From Cryptococcus deneoformans JEC21 (lineage: Eukaryota > Basidiomycota > Tremellomycetes > Tremellales > Cryptococcaceae): DNA of 57,500 bases. The stretch lies in contig NC_006686.1 in NCBI RefSeq assembly GCF_000091045.1, positions 12,501-70,000 on the forward strand, written 5' to 3'. Below the pieces are notes generated by a model, which saw nothing but the letters and a program-made list of their open reading frames with translations, did not search any database and was not told where the DNA came from. The number at the start of each line of letters is the position of its first letter. Within the stretch, counting starts at the first letter, position 1. The position numbers and the translations under genes are program-made. Shown one piece after another: positions 47,201 to 57,500 of the stretch.

Positions 47201-48273
47201 TTGCTGGGAGACGGTGGAAGAGATGGCACCGGAAGATCGGTAAGTCTCGAGTCTGTAAGCCTTTTCGGGAGACGAGTCGTCCAAGTAGAGAGAATCGATC
47301 CTAGTTCCGTCAGTTTGGTTCGACAAGTGCCAAAACTCACTTCTTCTCGACCTTGGCGCCAGGGCCTTCCGAACTGGAGACACCAGCCTTGCTGGAGTGA
47401 ATCCAAACGGCGCCTTCTCGGCTCTTGTCGACACCTTCCGGGATGATCTTTTCGAGGTCGATCACAAGCTGCTCGGGGTCGTGCTTGGTATACGCGAGGA
47501 GTTTGGCAGAGTAGAGGGAGAGGACATTGTCCGCGATAGCTTCGGGCTTTTCCCAGAGGAAGTACGAGTTTTCGATACCTAAAAGGCATCAGCCCGTGCC
47601 TTGAGTATGGCCCCGTGATGTCAGAGTGTATATCCGACTGATCGCCGAGCCAGAGGCTAAGCTATAGATGAGGCACCATCGCCATCGCCCGGATCCAGGC
47701 CCATTGATGAGAACGAGCAGCCGCTCAGCAAAGACACCGCATGGGCCAACGGCCAACGGCGCCCGCGGCAGAACCAGCAACAAGGGCTTAGTCCAGTCCC
47801 AAAGGACGAAAGCTCCCCCTTGCAGGACGCCGCCAAAGGACCCGGACCACTCTTCCGGACCACAGTCACCGGCCAAAGCAAGGAAAGGACCTACCGAGAT
47901 GGTTGTAAAACCAATCGACTTCCCCTGGGACAAGCTCCTGGGGCATGAATCCGCTCTCCGAGAGGATGCGGGTCACGGCCGCTTGCTGGTCCGCCTTGAG
48001 GGGGAAGGGTGATGACTTGTAGCCGCTGCAGCACGGTCAGCATGTACGCTTCGAGCCAAGCGGATGGGCATGGGTAACGCACATCGTGTCCTTTCGGATT
48101 CGGTTGGTAGACAGATCAGAGCCGGGACGCGATATATGGGCGCCAGACTCGGCGAGGACTTTGCTGAGCTGTGCGGGCAGTGGGGTCTGGAGCTGTGACG
48201 TGTCAGCTGCGACGTGGATGGGACACCGGAAATGCTGGGAAAGACTCACGGTCCCTTGTGTTGGTGTTGACAT
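44260..48273 (-). CDS. GDH2: NAD-specific glutamate dehydrogenase (large type)
   Basis: Oxidative deamination of glutamate to 2-oxoglutarate and ammonium, linking nitrogen and carbon use; mitochondrial or cytosolic. The minus strand starts ATG at 48273 (MSTPTQGT) and ends with FFHFFSKLSA and a stop at 44260. Recognisable pieces include the N-terminal region (GVDKSREGAVWIHSSKAG), KIGGTRKFFSALSDLYHFYG, the catalytic-domain stretch RDVARGGIRIIRSRGKENYN, EGGAKGTILPILGANIQHCF, WKSFTTGKSAEKLGGIPHDT, the dinucleotide-binding part (TKFQTGGPDGDLGSNEILLS; TVAIIDGSGVLYDPAGLDRS) and VPCGGRPEAVNISNVNQLVD. This matches fungal Gdh2 of about 1,000-1,100 residues. Introns are short except one of 316 nt (47579-47894). 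A TATATATA element lies about 70 bp upstream. The call is firm. Confidence 0.94.
47579..47894 (-). other. Unusually long GC-rich intron in GDH2
   Basis: The intron joins CATCTCG (phase 1, donor GTAGGTCC) to GTATCGAAAAC (acceptor CTTTTAG), restoring HLGIENSYFLW. At 316 nt it is four to six times longer than the other introns in the window, and GC-rich in its middle. It keeps an open frame on the minus strand for much of its length. Confidence 0.75.
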
Positions 48274-49690
48274 GGTTGCTGTGGATCGTCAGCGTGGGTT
48301 GGAGTGATGATTCAGGATAGATGGGATAGATGAGAGTCCGGCGGTATATATACCGGCGCAGTGAAAGGAGGTTGATAGGGCGGAGTAAGATAAAGATAGC
48401 TTATCTCTGTGAAAGGGGTATGTATTCTCAGAGTTCGACTCACCTGTTAGCTGGGATGGGATGCTAATGCTGGAACGGATTCATGCACTCTTATACTCTT
48501 ATACTTATACCCCTCCACCTCACCTTAACCGGTGACGAAATTCGAAATCTCGCATCCCCGCACTGTACCTTCACCGCCAAGGGTCCCAACGTCGATCTCC
48601 CTAACCCGCGCCGAATCCGTTCCACTGCAGCCCACCACTGCACACCACAGCTTCTTCTCGAGCAATCTTGATTCTTTTCCAACTACCATTGCCAAGATGC
48701 ATGCATCCGTATTGTAACATCCCGACCCATCTCCGTGGTTTTTTGCACCATATTCGAAAACAACAACAAAAAAGGTCAGATGCGGCGCCCCCACTTTTCG
48801 AATTTGATTGCCACAAAACTCGCTTCGGGACTGCCGGCGCATGCCTTTGCGAGTAAAGCCGGGAATGCCTCGGATCGCGCGTATATATCTGCAAGAAGAT
48901 TTGGGAAAACATGCACGAATCGTTCCTCTCCCCAGCTGACATCTGGATGTCATGTGATCGTTGCAGAAAATGATCAAAGATGTTGATGCATAAAAACGAA
49001 GGAGGATGTTTTGTGATTTCTCACGGAAGAGACGGGTCGGTGGTGGTGACTGTTCGTTGGACGGAGTCTCCGTGGGATCTGTGCGCCGAGATTCTGAAAT
49101 GACGACGAGCAAAATAGTGGTGGATGCCGCCGCAGGAACTCTTCTTCTAAATAATCTTCTCCTTTTTTCCTCTAGCCGACGGATAACGATGCGACAATTT
49201 TTGGCGAAGCACGCAGATAGAGATAACATGATAACGTTTGAGCGAGCGGATAACAACACTTTTTTTGTGTTACGACAATATGCGTATTTGCGTATCAAAC
49301 AAACGACTTGATGCCCAGCGCCTTTTGCCATTCATTCTTTCAACAGATAGCCAGATAGAAGCGTGAATTGGGCTTTGTTTCTTCGCTACTTTACAGCCGC
49401 GCTTGTAAGAAGTTTGCGCTATCTCGCTGATGGTGGGACGGCGATAAAAAGATCATATTAAAAGATAAGTAAATGCAATTGATTGGCCATGTACCAGTTC
49501 TTATGCACATTATCAGGAACATCTACAAAGGTCCGAAGGAAGCCGAAAGATCTTTAGCTTCGAGTGACAAATGATCAGAAGCGATCAACCTTTGATCCCA
49601 GTCATAAAAAGATAAACTTTGAGATCACCTGATATGTATCCATATCAACCCTGCCAGATAATACTAGCGAGTATACTTGGCGAGGAGCAG
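48274..49690. other. 1.4-kb GDH2 upstream region
   Basis: A 268-codon open frame on the minus strand (48525-49331) runs through most of this interval, but its product has no motif, is rich in Arg, Cys and Ser, and there are competing frames on the plus strand; I regard it as chance. The region probably holds GDH2 regulatory sequence. Nothing else recognisable. Confidence 0.4.
48343..48354 (-). promoter_or_regulatory. TATA element of GDH2 (palindromic)
   Basis: GGTATATATACC is a perfect 12-bp palindrome about 70 bp upstream of the GDH2 ATG, a position suitable for a TATA box. Confidence 0.45.
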
Positions 49691-49823
49691 CAATGTCATA
49701 TATCGATCGATAGCTTTCCATCCCGTCGACTTGCGGTGTATACGCGTAATAACAAGTGACATGTATTCGTTCCAGTAACTGCAAGCAATCCTATTGTTTC
49801 CTTACACATATCTTTTAAACAAT

Positions 49824-51511
49824 TCAACACAAGACCTGACGATATTCCAACTCTTTCGGCGATGCCAAGTACGTCCCCACAGCCTCCAGATTCTGTTGAA
49901 CAGTAATCTGCTTCCGAGGTGCGGGACGAGAGAATCGAGGAGGCAACGGGCGGGGTGTCCGATAGGGTGAATCTGTATACTGTTTGTTGTTGGCGTTGTT
50001 GCCGATGTTGATGTTGATGTCGATTGTAGCCCGGGAGAGGACCAAAGCTCATCCGAGGATGATTTGGGCTATGAGATGACATCGGGACGGGGATGGGGGA
50101 CGGGGGGTTGGATAAGGGGCAGATTGAAAGGGGTGCGTCATCAACGGAAGGGGGTGAGAGTAGGGATTGGGGTAAGGAAGGTTGTAGTCGATGGGGGACT
50201 GGTAATGGAACAGGAGATAGGCAAAGTTCTTGGGAACCTGCTTAGGTGGCAACAGATTCTCGACCAATACTATGGCGAACTCACAAGGGGAATACAGCCC
50301 AGCTGCGGCGGGTTCTCAGTATCAATCTCCGTTTCACCAAGTTCCTCATGGTCCGTCGTATGGCTATTCAAGTCCGATGTTTTGCGTTCTGGGAATATCC
50401 AAATTTTTCGAGTCCTTCCACGGGTTGAATGGCGTGCAAGTACTGATCAGAGAGTTCATAGGTCATGCCGAAAGTTGCCGTAGAGGCCTTTGGTGTATTC
50501 AAATTCATGCTCCGCTCGGCGAGGGTTGAGTGAGATTCAGCTGTCGTCGAGGAGTTCGGGAATCTCCAGCTTCTCAGATGGTCTGTGGGACGTTTTGACT
50601 CTTGAGCAAATTGAGCGAGCGGTACCATTGGTGGGGTTTGATCAACGTTCGAAATAGGCAGGGCCAAATGGTCCATGGCATCATGGGTGGCCAGTATCAT
50701 GGCGGTGTACTTTATCCGAGTTCGTGACTGGCCATCTGAAATGAGGTGGTAACAATGTTCCGACATACTTTCCACTTAGTTGCATTACGGCCCAGAATCA
50801 GCACTCGCTGTATGTTGGATGTCTTGCTGAACGAATCACCGAGCGGCTTGGAATTTGCGTTGCCATTTTGAATATCATTCGTGGTGATAGAGCTAGAATG
50901 TGAATGCTCCCTGTTAAGAAATTGGTCCTCAGCTGTGACGATGGATGCGGCCAGGGCACTGAAAGGAATGTGGATATCAAACACATCCACTTTGGAAGAA
51001 TGGGTCTGTTGGACCTCTGTCTGAGGATCTTCCTTCTTCTCCTGCAACAAATAGACGTCAGACATTTCACGCAATCATCAGTCAACTAACGCACATCTGG
51101 ACCCCCAACTTTCTCGCCCTGACCAAATCGTTGCCAGGCCAATACAATTGTCCTTGGATCGATCACTATCTTCACCCTCCATGGGTTAACGTCCAATCAG
51201 GCATCAGCTCCAATGATTCCTCTTGGTGGTCGTTGGATTTTAAAGAAGGCACACGGCTTTATATTACTTCTCCGTGTTGACGCCATTATACCTTTACTTT
51301 CCCCTTCTGGATATCCCCTGCTCTGCACAGTGTTGAAAGCGGGTGCTTGTATTTCCGGTACATGGTAATGTTCTGAGTTGGGTGACATAACAGGCGGAGA
51401 TATGGGGATGGGGGAAGGGCAAGAACGGGACTTGCATTGAGCGCGAGCTTCAGCAGCTGTACGAATTCTCTCGAGGGATTTCATACGAGAATTGGGTGAT
51501 CGATGAAGCAT
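49824..51511 (-). CDS. Uncertain multi-exon hypothetical gene, low-complexity
   Basis: I do not recognise a family and the model is tentative. A clear ATG at 51511 starts a Ser/Pro-rich exon (MLHRSPNSRMKSLERIRTAA). A donor GTATAATGG and acceptor before GAATCATTG would give SLELMPDWTLTHGG. Later segments look coding: VDVFDIHIPFSALAASIVTA and RVLILGRNATKWK (about 51040-50770), DGQSRTRIKYTAMILATHDA with a Ser/Thr-rich continuation (about 50748-50370), then, after a good 47-nt intron (GTGAGTTCG...TAAGCAG), VPKNFAYLLFHYQSPIDYN and a Pro/Tyr-rich stretch, and finally RFSRPAPRKQITVQQNLEAV ending at 49824. Not all junctions can be joined in phase, so the gene may be mis-modelled or partly decayed. 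It is convergent with neither neighbour's exons. Confidence 0.35.
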
Positions 51512-51763
51512 TTTCCCATTTGATAGGTAGAAAAGTTGTGCAGAAACAACTTGACAAGAAACATCTCAGGTGTCACTAATTGACGGACTCCATGCACGAG
51601 CGAGGCACTTGTATAAGTTATCAGGTCGGACATTACGTAATCATTCATGTTATTCTTCTGTTCCCTTTCCAAGAGATGGACAAATTCATCCAACAAATAT
51701 TAGTTTGTCATTTTCCCATTTTAACTTCCATTGTTAACCATCGACACAACTGGCTTGGGCAGC

Positions 51764-53691
51764 ATGGCAGATGGCTCAGAGGCGTACAATATTGACGCTT
51801 TCCCCAACGCCGATTTCTCAGCTAGAGAACTGCCGCGTCCCAGCTTCAGCAGAACGCAAGATGTTCGTGGTTTGGTCAAGCACGTCAGGACGGTAGCTTG
51901 GTCTTGTGATGGTAAGAAAGCGGCAACTGGTGGAGAATATAAGGAGATTCAAGTATGGGACGAGTCTGTATGTCGGCTGCTTGGTAGATGAGACATTGTT
52001 GACCTCATCTGTAGCTTGACTCTAAAACGACAACACCTTTACCGTCAGCTTCAAAACCAAGCCCTCATAACCACCATGTTTCGTCTATCGCTTGGTCTCC
52101 TGTCGATCCAAACATTTTGGTATCTGCCGACAAGACATTTAGCGTGGGCAGCGTCATCGCGGTCTGGGACGTCACCTGTAGGTTTTAACTTGTGGACAGC
52201 TGCGAATGAGGAGCTAATAAGCGTATGCAGCCCCGTCTGCACCTATAGCAACTTTCAAAACGCCTGGAGACGTAATTAACCTCGCCTGGCATCCATCTGG
52301 TCAACATTTTGCTGCCGTCTACCCCGTCAAAAGCCGCGACCTGGTCGACTTTTTCCGACTCTCGTTCAGTGAGAGTGGTGAACCAAAATGGGAAAAGAGA
52401 GAGGACATCACTCTTGGGGGCCTTTCACATGGTATAGGATCAGAAGAGATCAATAGTCTGAGATTCATCAATTCTGGTCAATTGGTTTGTGCAGTGTCAA
52501 ATGATGGCTCGGTCAGTGCTTGGGTTTATCCTGTAGAGAGTGTGCGAGTGGATTTGGTAGAGGAGCAAGTAGAGCCGGAGCCGGAGCAAGAACGAGAACA
52601 AGAACGAGAACAAGAACAAGAACAAGAACACGAACAAGAACAAGAACAAGAGCAAGAACAAGAACAAGAACAAGAGCAAGAACAAGAACAAGAGGAGAAG
52701 GAGGCTGAGGTAGTCACGGAGGAGAAGGAAGACGAAGTAGTAACGGAGGAGAAGGAAGACGAGCTAGCAACGGAGGAGAAGGAAGACGAGGTAATAGCGG
52801 AGGAGAAGGAAGACGAGGTAGCCACGGAGGAGAACGAAGAAAAGGAAGACAGGGAAGATAAGGAGGAAGACCAAAACGAAGAAAACAAGCAAGACGTGGA
52901 GGATGGTCCCGCGACGCCCGAGTTACCAGCTATAGAAACGCCCACTGAACGACCTTTGGGGGACGTTAAACCTGCTGAGAACAACGGCGATGTTGAAATG
53001 ACAGAAACTGAGAATGCCGACGCAAAAGCAAATGAGGAATCAAAAGGGGAGGAAGCGCCAGAGACTAACAAGCCCGAATTTCAAGATGTGGAGATGGTCG
53101 ACGCTGCACAATCCAACACTCAACCGTCCTCTGTCCAACCCAGCCGACAATCCTCTCCTCCACCCCCCACCAAGACATCCCCTAAACCCCGTGCACAGCC
53201 ATTGAAGAGGTATCGACATGATGTCTGCTATGCGGCCAGTTTACTAAGTCTGGCGTATGATCCAAGAGGGAGATATTTCGTGGTAGGAGGGCAGGATGCG
53301 TTGCTGAGCCTGTTCGATACGAAGGAATGGATATGTGAAAAGAGTTTTGATGTTTGCACGTTAGTTTCATTAACCTGTGCTTTGGCTCTCCTATGCTGAT
53401 ATGCCTCTTGTAGTGCGGCGATACGGCACACTGCGTTCTCGTATGACGGGGAGTTTGTAGCGATCGGAGGGGATGATCTGTTCATTGCCATCGTACGTCC
53501 TTATCATTTGCACTTGTTCATTATTAATGCTCTGTCAACAGGTATCAGTCTATACCGGCCAAACTGTTGCCAAAATCCCGATCCCGGCAGCTGTTAACGC
53601 GCTTTCATGGAATCCCAATAAGAACTCTTTAGCATACTGTCATCAGGGAAAAGGTGGTGTACCGTTATGGCACATCGTGCACCAAGAGTAA
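51764..53691 (+). CDS. WD40 protein, THO complex subunit THOC3/Tex1-like (574 aa)
   Basis: Beta-propeller protein related to THOC3/Tex1, which couples transcription to mRNA export in the nucleus. Exons 51764-51967, 52015-52177, 52231-53359, 53414-53492 and 53542-53691 (1725 nt). WD40 blades: HVRTVAWSCDGKKAATGGEY with IQVWD; HVSSIAWSPVDPNILVSADK with IAVWDVT; DVINLAWHPSGQHFAAVYP; INSLRFINSGQLVCAVSNDG; then a large acidic insert; SLLSLAYDPRGRYFVVGGQD with LSLFD; AIRHTAFSYDGEFVAIGGDD; and AVNALSWNPNKNSLAYCHQG. The final blades match THOC3 order. The insert, about 230 residues between blades 4 and 5, is made of Glu-Gln dipeptides, then EEKEDE(V/L) decapeptide-like repeats and a Pro/Ser-rich end with a basic KTSPKPRAQPLKRYRHD. 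Such an insert is not part of the usual THOC3. Confidence 0.8.
52590..52694 (+). repeat. Coding microsatellite (GAACAA)n, Glu-Gln repeats
   Basis: A run of GAACAA, GAGCAA and GAACGA hexamers encodes an EQ/ER-rich stretch in the WD40 gene. It is followed to about 52840 by imperfect 30-bp repeats of the form GGAGGAGAAGGAAGACGAG, encoding EEKEDE units. Confidence 0.9.
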
Positions 53692-53802
53692 TAATACAAA
53701 ATGCATTATTATTGTTATAATTACAATTATTGCACATTAAAGTACTATTCCCGAAAGATACGACTGATCTACAAATGTGTTGATGGGGCCCTCTTTTTCT
53801 TT

Positions 53803-56461
53803 TCAGAAAAAAGCTACGCTCATCCCTTCTCGTTTCATCTTATCCCACCAATCAGGCAACACCCCACTCGTATCGCTCTCTTCCCATACCTTCTCCACCA
53901 CCGCCACATTATCCATCCATACTTTTTCCGGCCCCACTCTCAACAAATGCATCATTGAGCGATGTCGATCCTGACAGCTCGTTGAGAGCGTTGCCGCAAG
54001 AAAAGCAGGGAGAGCCGTATGGTTTGGTGGACGATCTTGGGTGAGAGGAGTAAGTGAGTCTAGTAAATTGAGGAGCTCGTATCGCGCATTACGCAAAACG
54101 GGATGTAAACCTCCAACTTTATGAACAGACTCGTACAGTAACACGAGCGCCGAGAGGCGCCACAATTCACCCACCACGATTCTCTCCATCCTCACTCCGC
54201 TTTCCATCCCTTCGCTCATATCCACCTGATGAGACTGCCATCCTCTGATTGCTTTTTCCAATTCGTCCGCTTGGGTCTTGACGGAGAGAGAGGATAAGGA
54301 GGAGACGGAAGAGGAAAGATTGATGATTTCGGCAAGGAGGATGAGGATGGAGTCGGGAAGACCGAGGTGGAAGGACCATGGCTCTTCCTGGGAGGGGGAA
54401 GGGGGGTTCGGATCGGTAGGGATGTCTGACCAAAAGTTAAATCTACCCAGCTCGTTAGTGCGTTTCCGCTGAGCGAAGATCACGTCACGAAAGAGAGGAC
54501 GTACATGGTTTTACGACCTCTTTCGACGATACATCGCCCTATATCTGCAGTCGCAAACATCCTTACCGACCATGTCTCTGCCGTTCGTAGTTGGGATAAT
54601 GTTATTGGAGGGTGATTGCTTCCCAGGGCAGAGCGAATGAGTCGGTCACCCAGTGCGAGCACATTGTACGATTGTGAAGCACCTGATCGGATATACTCCA
54701 CATGCCGAAGGTTCATCACGCCCCATAATCTAATTGACCAAAATAAGCTCTCATTGCCCCGGCTTGGGCGACAAAATGTCAAAAAGACTCACAGCTCGGC
54801 AAGATGAGACGGGTTAGTGACGATAACTTCTCTCAACAACGTCGTTTCATCTTCAATCCATTTCAAACCCTCTTCATCCGCATTCAACCTCGTTACCACC
54901 TTTTGCTCATACTCTCTCATCCTCCTTTCCAATTGCCCAGCTTCATACGTCTTTTCCTTCCCTTTCCCTTTAGGATCACGGGGGAGATGAACATTGAATT
55001 CTGATATCAGATCAGGAATGGGAAAGTCTTGGAGGTTGTTCATGTTCCTCGGAGATTTGGGGAAAAGATCGGCGAATTGGGATAAAGGGTAGACTTGAGA
55101 CATGGAAGAGGAGAATAGTGTCATGTATGCTCTTGCGAGGGCGTGTCTACTGAATTGCATGACACCTGGTCGAGCGTTGGTAATGTCAGCTTCCGAAGGA
55201 AAAGTTTGCAAAAGGATGAGAAGACTTACCACTATTCTCGTTGTAGGTCCGTAATCGTGACTGGGCGTTTTCACGGGTGGAAGAGGGAATTCCGACAAGC
55301 CACGATTCGAGAACGCGCACATCTGACAGTGGTCAGTATGAAAACATTGACAGTGATGAAATAAACGTACAAAGGTCAGATAGAGATACTCCATCCCTCA
55401 TATGCTTGTCTGCCGTATTCGGGCTAATCCCGTTAACAACCTGACCTACTCCGCCCTGATTCGGTCCGTTTGATCCTGGTTGGTTCGGCACTCCAAATAC
55501 CCCATCATTCCACAATCCATCCCCGACCTGAACCCCGCTCCCGCCCGTGCTTCCACTCCCACCTCCACTTGCAGTGGTAGTCGCATCCCCATTAGAACCT
55601 CCACTCCATGGCATGATCGACTCAAGCCCCAGTGCCCCGCACTCTGTCGAGCTCGCCAAGAACGTTGAAGGTTGATTGCCAAACATTGACGCCCAGTCAA
55701 GGAGGGACTGCGAGTGGTCGATAGTCAAGAATGTTGTCGGATCGTGATGCGGGGCAGTGGGAGGTGCGTGCGTGGGGTTGTACCATGCGAATGGGACGTT
55801 GGCCTGCTGCTGGGTGGATGACGAAGTAGTGCCAAGGGGGTTGGGAGGTGTTTGGTGGTTGTGGTTCGAAGACGCAGGAGTTGAATTTGACAAGAACTGT
55901 TGCCCTGTCGCTGCCTGCATGGAGCTTTGATCCACATGAGAATGGTTATGAGTGGCGGAGACCGAGCCTGAGGGTTGCGCATCCGTAGACGACCACTGAC
56001 TTTCGCTGCTCTCCCGCTGCAGGTTGTTCTCGCTCATATTCTTTGTCCTCTGCTGCTGCTGAGCTCTTCTGGCAGCTGATTTACTTTGGATATTGGTTCG
56101 ACCGCTGCATTCGAATTGCCCAATGATGCACCTCTGGCAATGACCTTGAGGCGTCCACTCTTCATCGCACTTTTTACCCCGCCTGCATAAACTGTCAGCG
56201 TTATCCCCTTTCATAGCTTGGTGGACAGACCTCTTGCATGTGCCACCTGTTTAGAGACATTAGCAAGGAATCGAAACGCTTGCAAATTGCCCACTTACAC
56301 CCCGTTCTAGATCGTTTGAAAGGCCCGGTCCGCCTTCTGACTCTCCTTGTAGGTTCATTTCCTCCGCCCTCTTCCGACTCGTGGCCTTGGCTCTCCTCGA
56401 GGACAGAGAAGCCCGGAGGGTTGGTGTTTTCGTGCCCATTGCCATGCTGCATCGCGGTCAT
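53803..56461 (-). CDS. Zn(2)-Cys(6) fungal transcription factor (773 aa)
   Basis: Nuclear regulator with an N-terminal binuclear zinc cluster. Exons on the minus strand: 56461-56299, 56247-56232, 56182-55371, 55322-55230, 55165-54793, 54729-54505 and 54442-53803 (2322 nt). The cluster reads C-GT-C-KRRGKK-C-DEEWTPQGH-C-QR-C-IIGQFE-C, a canonical C6 pattern. Its first two Cys lie on or beside a 16-nt microexon (56232-56247). A basic Arg/Gln-rich segment follows, then about 250 residues of Gln/Asn/Ser/Gly-rich sequence (activation-like). The C-terminal half, from VRVLESWLVGIPSSTRENAQ to the end, is helical with MQFSRHALARAYMTLF and RLIRSALGSNHPPITLSQLR, like the middle region of many C6 regulators. 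Its targets are unknown. Start taken at the first ATG of the exon (56461). Confidence 0.85.
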
Positions 56462-57500
56462 GTCGATACCAGCGCGCCTTATTTTCGTGGTGGGAAATGT
56501 CAACGATGACCAAACCGAGAATTATGAAAAGCTGGGGGTGAAATGAGGATTGCGGGGGATAAAACTCGTGACTCGGCAATCGGCTATAGCGAGAAGGATG
56601 TTCGTTTGTAGAGGTGTGCGAATTCTTCGGCCAAAGAGATACGCTTCTGTCTTATCTGTCATTTGAATTTTCGCTTCTTGCGCTTGACAGGATGCGGGCC
56701 AGAGTTTGTCACTGCACTGCTTTCAGACGTCTCTGGGTATGGACCATGGGAACACACTGCATCTCCTTAGGTGACATTTGTTTTTTCCGGAATAGTCCGC
56801 TCAGATCTTGATCGATCACGTGGCGAATTGCAGGTCGTCGTTGCTATCGTTACATACAAATGCTACAGTCGTACGTAGAAAAAAGGACCCTTATCAGATC
56901 CGGTAAGATCTTTGAATAGGAGCGGCCTGATTCGACACTGTCAGTCGTTAGGGCAGACACTTGGATCTGAGATTTGGCCAGTACCCAACAAAGAAAAACC
57001 AGCAAACAACAACCGCATGAGCTTATGTAGATCTTGGCGTACACCAAGAGGATACAAGCAATCGGCTGGCGTCATGCGTGACTCTGCAAATGTGTGCTGT
57101 CACAAGACATCAAGGATGTGACCACACTGCCAGCAGCAGCAGCATCTTCTCCCATTCAGTGGATGGATTGATGGCATGTTAAAGGATTCCAGGTTTTGAC
57201 TCCCAACAGTCCTTGCTTCCATTAGGTTGCACACAATGGGGTTCCCAGCTATTCCAGCGAGACATTGGCCACAAGCAATGTTGGACCAGACAGCAAGATA
57301 AAACGAACCACGACGAGACATCAGAAGAACGACCGTGATTGACGGAGCTTTAAAATCGCCTGCGCGACACTTAAGTCCTTTTACGTAAACCCAGATGGTC
57401 ACTATGTTTGCGTCATCACTTGCTTGGACCTGTTTCGGTTGAATGGGCTCCAGAAGACATCGATGTCCTAATGATTTCCTATTAATCACATCCAAATTTC
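56462..57500. other. Right-end intergenic region
   Basis: About 1 kb without a supported gene. It includes a CACGTG at about 56818 and CAG-rich sequence near 57130. The minus-strand frame 57100-57495 has a Cys-rich start region and no recognised motif; it could be an end of a gene outside the window but I cannot support that. Confidence 0.4.

Noticed and set aside
48525..49331. 268-codon open frame on the minus strand upstream of GDH2
   Set aside because: No family motif, odd Arg/Cys-rich composition, competing open frames opposite, and position in a promoter region; likely chance.
57100..57495. 131-codon minus-strand frame at the right edge
   Set aside because: Not recognised, no splice or promoter support, and a CAG-repeat explains the Cys-rich part.

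Overview
This window looks like nuclear DNA of a basidiomycete yeast of the Cryptococcus neoformans/gattii group. Genes are compact and intron-dense, with introns mostly of 42-81 nt, GT(A/G)NGT donors and short CT-rich 3' ends. Protein families match that group: an ITR-type inositol/sugar transporter, an AFR/PDR-type ABC exporter, NAD-dependent glutamate dehydrogenase and a ferric reductase-like flavocytochrome. The species call rests on recognition of families and remembered gene order, not on a search.

Layout. 1-5256: a gene-poor stretch carrying a complete Mutator-like element (MULE, 1777-5247) with 144-bp terminal inverted repeats and a 9-bp target duplication, encoding a spliced transposase. 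5257-6052: mostly non-coding, with a possible gene fragment. 6053-8268: nine-exon MFS transporter. 8642-10398 (minus): decayed integrase-type transposon gene. 11346-16724: sixteen-exon PDR-type ABC transporter. 18836-19610: small Ser/Pro-rich hypothetical gene. 20396-23088 (minus): bZIP transcription factor. 25379-29152: RecQ helicase. 29518-31969 (minus): MNN1/MNN2-type mannosyltransferase. 33296-35886: Trm4/NSUN2 tRNA m5C methyltransferase. 36414-37236: Rab4-like GTPase. 38037-40210: ferric reductase-like protein. 40576-42390 (minus): mitochondrial adenylate kinase. About 42900-43582: remnant of a KDZ/Plavaka-like transposase. 44260-48273 (minus): NAD-glutamate dehydrogenase. 49824-51511 (minus): uncertain low-complexity gene. 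51764-53691: THOC3/Tex1-like WD40 protein. 53803-56461 (minus): Zn2Cys6 transcription factor. The last kilobase has no gene I can support.

The genes do not form one pathway; they are typical scattered housekeeping, transport and regulatory genes. The left 11 kb and the 42.6-44.2 kb interval are the accessory parts, with three unrelated DNA-transposon families in different states: intact MULE, frameshifted integrase element and fragmentary KDZ-like element. The most notable observations are the apparently intact MULE with near-identical repeats, a Rab GTPase lacking the switch-II catalytic glutamine, two microexons (16 and 17 nt) inside essential motifs of a transcription factor and an adenylate kinase, and one unusually long GC-rich intron in the glutamate dehydrogenase gene. 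Exon sums were checked by hand to be multiples of three for the MFS transporter, ABC transporter, mannosyltransferase, methyltransferase, Rab, ferric reductase, WD40 and Zn2Cys6 genes.
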